From JBFYKJ01 sp041306005 (lineage in GTDB: Archaea > Altiarchaeota > Altiarchaeia > JAFGQM01), in assembly GCA_041306005.1 (NCBI GenBank), contig JBFYKJ010000035.1:1-11094 (forward strand): a stretch of DNA of 11,094 nt, in the 5' to 3' direction. Position numbers and translations under genes: made by a program. Position 1 is the stretch's first letter, and each line of letters begins with the position of its first letter. Below the pieces are notes generated by a model, which was given only the letters and a program-made list of their open reading frames with translations, was not told where the DNA came from and did not search any database. Of the stretch, positions 5,864-11,094 are shown piece after piece.

Positions 5864-7312
5864 ATGGTGATGTTTGAGTTCACGGTGGTCGGGCTTGCCG
5901 CAGCGGCGATAGTCCTCACAGTCAGGTCCCACAGGGTTATGACCCTTGCCACGCTTGCCCACGCCCTGTCCTATTTCGCCTTCGCGGCGCTCGCGCTGTC
6001 ATCGCCGATGCCGGCGCACGAGATGGGCGGGGGGTTCTTGATAGACCACTTAGCCATCTTTGAAATGCTGATAACCGCGTCTATATTCGCCCTCGTGGCG
6101 ATCTATTCCAGCGGCTATGCCGAAAGCCTGATAGCGACAAAGCTGCTTTACAGGAAGAACCTGAACCTGTTCTACGCGGCGATGAACATGCTGCTGTTAA
6201 TAATAATGCTGTGCTTCTGCGCAAACGACGTTGCGCTGTTCTGGGTCCTGGCCGAGCTCAGCACGTTCTTTGCGGCCTTCCTGATAGCGATACTCAACTC
6301 CCAGAAGAACATATACGCGTCGCTGAAGTACATCTTCGTGACCTCTGCGGCCATGCTCTTCTCGTTCCTCGGGCTGATAATGCTCTTCGGGATAGCGGAG
6401 GGGGCGCTTGACAGCGGGACGCTCGAATGGGACGCGCTAGTCGGCAGTGCCGGGAGCCTGCCGCCCGAACCGCTGTTCGCGGCATTCGCGCTCATGTTCA
6501 TCGGGTTTGCGGCCAAGGCCGGAATCGCGCCGTTCCATACGGTGCTGCCGTCAGCCCACTCGAAGGCGCCGTCAGCAGTCAGCGCGATACTGTCGGGCGT
6601 GATACCGAATATCGGCATTTACGGCATCCTAAGGTCGTTCGCCATCGTGAAGCCCACTGCGGCAGGGGGGGCGGCGTCGAACCTGATGATAATCTTCGGC
6701 CTCCTAAGCCTTGCCATAGCCGCGTTCAGCATGCTAAAGCGGAAAGGTTTAAAGAAGCTCCTCGCATTCTCAACTACCGAGAACGCGGGCCTTGTGCTCA
6801 TTGGCATAGGCGTCGGGACTGCGCCCGCAGTCTTTTGGGCACTGTGCCACTGCCTTGCGCACTCGCTTACAAAGGCCATGCTGTTCTTCTCTGCAGGGAT
6901 AATCAACAGGCAGTACATGAGTGATAAGCTGGGGGATATCAAGGATGCGCTCAAGCTGCAGCCCGTGGCCTGCGCCGGGCTCATACTGGGCGCCGCCGCC
7001 ATCGTCGGCATGCCGCCCGCGATCGTCTTTGTTACCGAGTTCTCGCTGCTTTCGCAGATGGCCGGCCACTCGGCCGGGCTCCTGGCCGCAGTCTGCTTGC
7101 TGCTGTTTATAGCTTCGGTCGCATTCGCGCTGTTCCTCTCGGGCATGTTCTCGAACGTGGGCGGTACGGTCAAGAAGTATAAGACGCCAAAGAGGATGTC
7201 AGCCCCCGTCATAATACTGCTCATCGCGATATTCGCGCTCGGCACGGTTTCCTTCCCGCAGGTTTATGACCTGGTTGGGAAGGCCGTAGCAGGGCTCGGG
7301 TTTGCGCCATAA
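5864..7312 (+). CDS. hyfF: Hydrogenase-4-type membrane subunit F (NuoM/N-like antiporter subunit)
   Basis: This 482-aa polytopic membrane protein is the length of HyfF. It carries the antiporter-family residues Glu131 (FWVLAELSTFF), Lys218 (GFAAKAGIAPFHTVLPSAHS), His329/His333/Lys337 (HCLAHSLTKAMLFFSAG) and Glu392 (PPAIVFVTEFSLL). The PSAHSKAPSAVSAILSGV stretch and KKLLAFSTTENAGLVLIG are typical of HyfF. It should form the second ion-pumping module next to HyfB. The ATG at 5864 is supported by GGAGGTG ten bases upstream; a second ATG two codons later is possible. The stop codon overlaps the upstream TTG-initiated extension of hyfG but not its likely ATG. Confidence 0.93.
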   Translation: MVMFEFTVVGLAAAAIVLTVRSHRVMTLATLAHALSYFAFAALALSSPMPAHEMGGGFLIDHLAIFEMLITASIFALVAIYSSGYAESLIATKLLYRKNLNLFYAAMNMLLLIIMLCFCANDVALFWVLAELSTFFAAFLIAILNSQKNIYASLKYIFVTSAAMLFSFLGLIMLFGIAEGALDSGTLEWDALVGSAGSLPPEPLFAAFALMFIGFAAKAGIAPFHTVLPSAHSKAPSAVSAILSGVIPNIGIYGILRSFAIVKPTAAGGAASNLMIIFGLLSLAIAAFSMLKRKGLKKLLAFSTTENAGLVLIGIGVGTAPAVFWALCHCLAHSLTKAMLFFSAGIINRQYMSDKLGDIKDALKLQPVACAGLILGAAAIVGMPPAIVFVTEFSLLSQMAGHSAGLLAAVCLLLFIASVAFALFLSGMFSNVGGTVKKYKTPKRMSAPVIILLIAIFALGTVSFPQVYDLVGKAVAGLGFAP

Positions 7313-7349
7313 TGATCGATGGGCAGAGAATCAAAGGCTTAACACGAAC

Positions 7350-8921
7350 ATGGACGGCATCATAGGCGAACTTGTGCGCGCAGGCGTGGAGGAGAAGTCA
7401 GTGAGGGAAAAGCATGGCGAGGCTTATGCACCCTGCACTGCGGGCAGCCTGGGCGAGACCTTAAAGTCGCTCTCATCCGCGGGCTTTGAGCTAGTCAACT
7501 TGTTCTGCGCCGAGGGCTTCGACGGGAAGAAGGGGTTCACTATATTCTATGCGCTCGCAAAGCGCGGGAAACCCGGGATGGCCATGCTTGTAGTCCCTCT
7601 CGCCGGCAGCGAGGCCGCTTCCGTCGCGCACCTGTTCCCTTCGGCCTCGTGGTATGAGCGGGAAGTCTCAGACGGGTTTGGCATAAGGTTCAGCGAGTCT
7701 TTTGACGCAAGAAGGCTGTTCCTGCACGAGTGCTATCCGGAGGGCTTCCATCCGCTGCTGAAATCATTCAAGAACGGGCCCGTGCCCAAAGGCGGTGATA
7801 AAGCCGCTGACTGCACGCCCGAATACAGGTTCAGGACTATAGACGGCGAAGGGGTCTACGAGATCCCCGTCGGCCCTGTCCACGCCGGGATAATCGAGCC
7901 CGGCCACTTCAGGTTCAGCGCCATAGGCGAGACTATATACAACCTCGAGGTGCGCATGTTCTACAAGCACCGCGGGGTCGAGAAGCTGGCGGAGGGGAAG
8001 ACTCCGGAGGAGTGCGTGAAGATAGCAGAGGCGATAAGCGGGGATGAGAGCGTCGCAAACAGCGTCGCCTTCTGCGGGGCCGTGGAGAAGATCTCGGGGA
8101 TAGAGGTGCCGCAGAGGGCAGTCCTCCTAAGGACGGCGATGCTTGAGCTAGAGAGGATATACTCCCACCTGTCGGATATGGCCGGCATGGTCGTCGACGT
8201 CGCATTCACGGCCGGGGCCTCCCCGTTCTTCGAGCTTAGGGAGGAAATCTTCAGGAAGAACTCCGAGCTCACCGGCTCCAGGTTCATGAAGGGCGCAGTC
8301 TGCGTGGGGGGCTTGAGGAAAGACCTTGAAGGGAACGCCCTGGCTGCGCTCCCGGATTTTCTTGACTCGCTCTCAAAGAGGTTCTCAAAGGCCTACGGGG
8401 CGATAAAGTCCGAGCCGTCGGTGATTGACAGGTTCGAGACTACGGGTGTGATCGACAAGGGGCTCATCTGGCCGCTGCACATAACCGGGCCGGCGGCAAG
8501 GGCCTCCGGCGGGCGGGGGGACGTGCGGGCCGACCAGCCATATTGCGCTTACGGGCAGGTGTCGCCCGATGTCAAAACAGCTGAAGCGGGGGACGTCCTT
8601 GCAAGGTTCGAGGTCAAGGCCGCCGAGCTGAGGGAGTCCATATGCATAATAAAGAGCGCCCTGAAGGGTTTGCCGGAGGGGGGAGTGAAAGCTGATGCCA
8701 AGATCCTGGACGGCTGGGCGGGCTTTCGGATAGAAGCGCCGAGAGGGGAAAACTTCCACTGGGTGTGGATAAACAAAGGGCGCATCGAGCGCTACAAAGC
8801 AAGGACCGCATCCTTCTGCAACTGGCAGGCCATACAGCACGCGGTTATAGGGAACATAATCCCCGACTTCCCGCTCATCAACAAGAGCCTTAACCTTTCA
8901 TATGCGGGCACTGACCTGTGA
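7350..8921 (+). CDS. hyfG: Hydrogenase-4-type large subunit (NuoC-NuoD fusion) lacking all [NiFe] ligands
   Basis: This 523-aa peripheral subunit is a fusion. Residues about 1-140 form the NuoC-like 30-kDa domain (WYEREVSDGFGIRF from 101). Residues about 165-523 form the NuoD/[NiFe] large-subunit domain (PVGPVHAGIIEPGHFRF, KHRGVEKLAEGK with His207). In active hydrogenases the first nickel motif reads I-C-G-x-C-S-x-A-H; here it is ISGDESVAN, with Ser230, Glu233 and Asn237 in place of Cys, Cys and His. The C-terminal DPCxxC motif is NLSYAG, with Ser517 and Gly520 for the cysteines. The protein stops three residues later, so there is no maturation-protease tail. The surrounding family sequence is well kept, which argues against a pseudogene. 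The ATG at 7350 is preferred; an in-frame TTG at 7302, inside hyfF, would add 16 residues. This matches the non-hydrogenase Ehr-type group. Confidence 0.9.
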   Translation: MDGIIGELVRAGVEEKSVREKHGEAYAPCTAGSLGETLKSLSSAGFELVNLFCAEGFDGKKGFTIFYALAKRGKPGMAMLVVPLAGSEAASVAHLFPSASWYEREVSDGFGIRFSESFDARRLFLHECYPEGFHPLLKSFKNGPVPKGGDKAADCTPEYRFRTIDGEGVYEIPVGPVHAGIIEPGHFRFSAIGETIYNLEVRMFYKHRGVEKLAEGKTPEECVKIAEAISGDESVANSVAFCGAVEKISGIEVPQRAVLLRTAMLELERIYSHLSDMAGMVVDVAFTAGASPFFELREEIFRKNSELTGSRFMKGAVCVGGLRKDLEGNALAALPDFLDSLSKRFSKAYGAIKSEPSVIDRFETTGVIDKGLIWPLHITGPAARASGGRGDVRADQPYCAYGQVSPDVKTAEAGDVLARFEVKAAELRESICIIKSALKGLPEGGVKADAKILDGWAGFRIEAPRGENFHWVWINKGRIERYKARTASFCNWQAIQHAVIGNIIPDFPLINKSLNLSYAGTDL

Positions 8922-9439
8922 CAAAAATGATGCCGTTACGAATATTCGGGAAAAAACCCGCCGAGGAATTCAAGCTTAGGGGTGGGGAGTTCGAAAAGCT
9001 GGGGCTGAAGCTAAAGAGCGAGATAGACGCCATCTTCGGGCGAAGCCTGGCCATAAGGGAGCTCGACTCGGGCAGCGACAACTCGACAGAGATAGAGATG
9101 GTGAACCTGACAACGCCCCACTACGACGTCGAGCGGTTCGGGGTCAGCTTTGTCGCGTCGCCCCGCCATGCGGACGTGATAGCGATAACGGGGGCTGTGA
9201 CCAAGAACATGGAGGAAGCCGTAAGGAAGACGTATGAGGCGACTCCCGGCCCAAAATTCGTCATTGCAGTGGGCGACGATGCCTGTGGCGGGGGGGTGTT
9301 TCAAGGCAGCTATGCGGTCCTCGGGGGGGCGGATAAGGTGATCCCCGTGGATGTGAAAATACCCGGAAACCCGCCGGCGCCGAGGGAGATACTCATCGGG
9401 CTTTTGGCGCTGATGAAGCGAATAAGGGAGAAAAAATAG
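8918..9439 (+). CDS. hyfI: Hydrogenase-4-type small subunit (NuoB-like) with degenerate [4Fe-4S] site
   Basis: This 173-aa NuoB/HyfI/HycG-family protein normally holds the [4Fe-4S] cluster nearest the active site. The family motif GS-CNGCE-IE is present as GSDNSTEIE, with Asp54 and Thr57 for the two cysteines. The third ligand survives as Cys123 (GDDACGGGVFQG). The fourth, in IPGCPPxP, is Asn151 (IPGNPPAP). The rest is typical: HYDVERFGVSFVASPRHADV, ITGAVT, GPKFVIAVGD, VIPVDVKIPG. Thus one of four ligands remains and a standard cluster is not expected. The GTG start at 8918 overlaps the hyfG stop by four bases; the ATG at 8927 or 8930 is equally possible. This is the last gene of the operon; no HyfH-type ferredoxin gene follows. 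Confidence 0.9.
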   Translation: MTKMMPLRIFGKKPAEEFKLRGGEFEKLGLKLKSEIDAIFGRSLAIRELDSGSDNSTEIEMVNLTTPHYDVERFGVSFVASPRHADVIAITGAVTKNMEEAVRKTYEATPGPKFVIAVGDDACGGGVFQGSYAVLGGADKVIPVDVKIPGNPPAPREILIGLLALMKRIREKK

Positions 9440-9537
9440 CGGTCGGCATGAGAAAGGCTGCTTTGGCGGCAGTAGATTTCCTTAAACCCGCAAAAAACCT
9501 AAAATCAGCATTTTAATACTCATACCGTTAAATTTAC

Positions 9538-9561
9538 AACTTTTAATAAACATTAAAAGTT
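9538..9561. repeat. Perfect 10-bp AT-rich inverted repeat upstream of the tetraether synthase gene
   Basis: AACTTTTAAT (9538-9547) and ATTAAAAGTT (9552-9561) are exact reverse complements separated by AAAC. It lies 41 bp before the ATG at 9603 and contains the best TATA-like words there (TTTAATAAA at 9542-9550). It is probably promoter plus operator of the downstream gene. A second small dyad, CGGGG/CCCCG (9562-9566/9579-9583), follows directly. Confidence 0.8.
9542..9550 (+). promoter_or_regulatory. TATA-like box for the radical SAM gene
   Basis: TTTAATAAA in the AT-rich spacer after the operon would place a transcription start near 9570-9575, leaving a leader of about 30 nt. No Shine-Dalgarno is seen before the ATG. 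AATACTAT at 9571-9578 is a weaker box that would give a leaderless mRNA. Confidence 0.35.
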
Positions 9562-9602
9562 CGGGGGTCCAATACTATCCCCGTTCTTAAACCTTCCTTA
9601 AA

Positions 9603-11094
9603 ATGGAAACCACCGACTACGGAGGCGCGCTGCCGCACAAGACGACGTCCCTCTGCCCCGAGTGCACCCGGCTCATAGACGCGACGGTATACGGCGAAGA
9701 CGGCATAGTCTGGATGAAGAAGACCTGCCCGGAGCACGGGGAGTTCAAGGAGAAGTACTGGGAGAACATAGAGATGTACGAGCGCGAGAGGAAGCACGCC
9801 ACAAAGGGCGTTGAGACCCAAAAGCCGAACGTGGACTACGACGGCTCGAACTGCCCCTTCGATTGCGGCCTGTGCGCCCGCCATAAGAGCCATACCGCGC
9901 TTGCCAACATCGTCGCCACGAACCGCTGCGATTTGGCATGCTGGTACTGCTTCTTCTACGCCAAGGAGGGCCAGCCTATTTACGAGCCCACGCTCGACCA
10001 GATAAGGGAGATGGCAAAGAACCTGCGCGCAGAGAAGCCGGTCCCATGCAACGCGGTGCAGATAACGGGCGGCGAGCCGACGCTGCGGGATGACCTGGTG
10101 GACATGGTCAGGATTCTCAAGGAAGAGGATGTGGACCACGTGCAGGTCAATACGGACGGGATAAACCTGGCCCTTAAGCCCGAACTAGCGGGCCAGCTGC
10201 GCAGGGCCGGGACGAACACCATCTATATGAGCTTTGACGGGGTCACGCCGAAGACGAATCCAAAAAACCACTGGGAAGCGCCATATGCCCTGGAGAATTG
10301 CAGGAAGGTCGGCATGGGCGTCATACTCGTCCCGACGGTCATCAAGGGCGTAAACGACCACGAGGTCGGGGCGATAATCAACTTCGCGCTGAACCACAAC
10401 GACATAGTCAGGGGCGTGAACTTCCAGCCCGTGTCCCTCGTCGGCAGGATGCCGCAGCAGCTCAGGGAGCAGCAGAGGATAACCATACCCAGGGTCATAG
10501 AGGAGATTGAAAAGCAGACCAACGGCGCCATAAGCACGGAAGACTTTTTCTCCGTGCCTTCGGTGAGCCCGATAACCGAATTTGTCGAGGGCCTGGTAGG
10601 TAAGGATAAGTACAAGCTCAGCGCGCACTTCGGCTGCGGGATGGCGACGTATGCCATACGGGGCGATGACAACAAGATAACCCCGATAACCCGTTTTGTC
10701 GACGTGGACGGTCTCATGGGCTATCTCAGGGAAAAGGCCGACAAGCTCAAGGGCGGCTCGAACAAGTACTGGACCGGCCTGAAGGTCCTCACGAAGATCG
10801 GCAGTTTCGTTGACAAGAAGAAGCAGCCGAAGGGCTTTAACATAACGAGGATGCTCGTGTCTTCGCTAGTGAAGCACAACTACAGGTCGCTCGCCAAGCT
10901 GCACCACCAGTCGCTTTTCATAGGCATGATGCACTTCCAGGACTTGTACAACTACGACGTTGAGAGGGTCGAGCGCTGCTGCATCCACTACGCGATGCCG
11001 GACGGCAGAATAATACCGTTCTGCGCGTTCAACGTGATCCCCGAAGTATATCGCGACAAGGTCCAAGCCCACTATGCCATCTCGGCAGAAGAGT
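9603..11094 (+). CDS. tes: Tetraether lipid synthase-like radical SAM protein (Tes/MJ0619 family), 3' end cut by window
   Basis: The frame runs from the ATG at 9603 to the window edge with no stop (497 codons), close to the full family length of about 500. Residues 18-45 form a rubredoxin-like knuckle (SLCPEC ... TCPEHG; Cys18, 21, 42). Then come NCPFDCGLCARHKSHTALAN (Cys84, 88, 91), the radical-SAM cluster motif CDLACWYC (Cys109, 113, 116), the SAM-binding ITGGEP (154-159), and a C-terminal part with ERCCIHYAMPDGRIIPFCAF. This arrangement is that of Tes, which couples the phytanyl chain ends of archaeol lipids to give membrane-spanning tetraethers; M. jannaschii MJ0619 is the reference. No Shine-Dalgarno is seen. 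It has its own promoter region and is probably not part of the upstream operon. A related radical-SAM paralogue with another lipid or pterin substrate cannot be excluded. Confidence 0.88.
   Translation, partial: METTDYGGALPHKTTSLCPECTRLIDATVYGEDGIVWMKKTCPEHGEFKEKYWENIEMYERERKHATKGVETQKPNVDYDGSNCPFDCGLCARHKSHTALANIVATNRCDLACWYCFFYAKEGQPIYEPTLDQIREMAKNLRAEKPVPCNAVQITGGEPTLRDDLVDMVRILKEEDVDHVQVNTDGINLALKPELAGQLRRAGTNTIYMSFDGVTPKTNPKNHWEAPYALENCRKVGMGVILVPTVIKGVNDHEVGAIINFALNHNDIVRGVNFQPVSLVGRMPQQLREQQRITIPRVIEEIEKQTNGAISTEDFFSVPSVSPITEFVEGLVGKDKYKLSAHFGCGMATYAIRGDDNKITPITRFVDVDGLMGYLREKADKLKGGSNKYWTGLKVLTKIGSFVDKKKQPKGFNITRMLVSSLVKHNYRSLAKLHHQSLFIGMMHFQDLYNYDVERVERCCIHYAMPDGRIIPFCAFNVIPEVYRDKVQAHYAISAEE

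Noticed and set aside
7302..7349. Upstream TTG start for hyfG adding 16 residues
   Set aside because: It overlaps the end of hyfF, the added residues are unlike the family, and the ATG at 7350 gives a normal N-terminus.
2173..9439. Annotation as an active H2-evolving hydrogenase-4 or formate hydrogenlyase
   Set aside because: All four [NiFe] cysteines and three of four proximal-cluster cysteines are missing, and no electron-input subunit or formate dehydrogenase is encoded nearby.

Overview
This is a GC-rich archaeal window. Evidence for archaea is: frequent ATA (Ile) and AGG (Arg) codons, few Shine-Dalgarno sites, apparently leaderless genes with TATA-like boxes about 25 bp upstream, a ferredoxin-type pyruvate oxidoreductase subunit, and a radical-SAM enzyme of the archaeal tetraether lipid synthase (Tes/MJ0619) type. 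I cannot name the lineage from sequence alone.

Layout. 1-525: 3' end of a pyruvate:ferredoxin oxidoreductase beta subunit (porB) on the + strand. 526-612: T-rich convergent spacer with a 16-bp direct repeat. 613-1131 (-): small cysteine-rich membrane protein of unknown function. 1170-1673 (-): GbsR/MarR-like winged-helix regulator. 1674-2172: about 500 bp without a convincing gene but rich in inverted repeats, placed between the regulator and a divergent operon. 2173-9439 (+): six tightly packed genes, hyfB-hyfC-hyfE-hyfF-hyfG-hyfI-like, which specify the membrane arm and the two core peripheral subunits of a group-4 hydrogenase / complex I-like machine. 9440-9602: AT-rich promoter region with a perfect 10-bp inverted repeat. 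9603 to the right edge: tetraether lipid synthase homologue, cut only by the window end.

The main point is the six-gene operon. It looks like a formate-hydrogenlyase / hydrogenase-4 cluster, and its ion-pumping subunits keep the key Glu/Lys/His residues. The catalytic large subunit, however, has lost all four cysteines that bind the [NiFe] centre (SGDE and NLSYAG stand where CGxC and DPCxxC should be). The small subunit has lost three of the four ligands of the proximal [4Fe-4S] cluster. No ferredoxin-like subunit (HyfA, HyfH) lies in the operon. All frames are open and full length, so this is not simple decay. It resembles the energy-converting hydrogenase-related (Ehr) complexes, which lack the [NiFe] site, but here even the adjacent iron-sulfur cluster site appears gone. 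That suggests a pump or channel-like complex driven by something other than the canonical electron path.

The regulator transcribed away from the operon, with palindromes in the shared spacer, is the obvious candidate for local control. The two flanking metabolic genes (porB and the Tes homologue) have their own promoters or ends, and no functional link to the operon is shown by the sequence.
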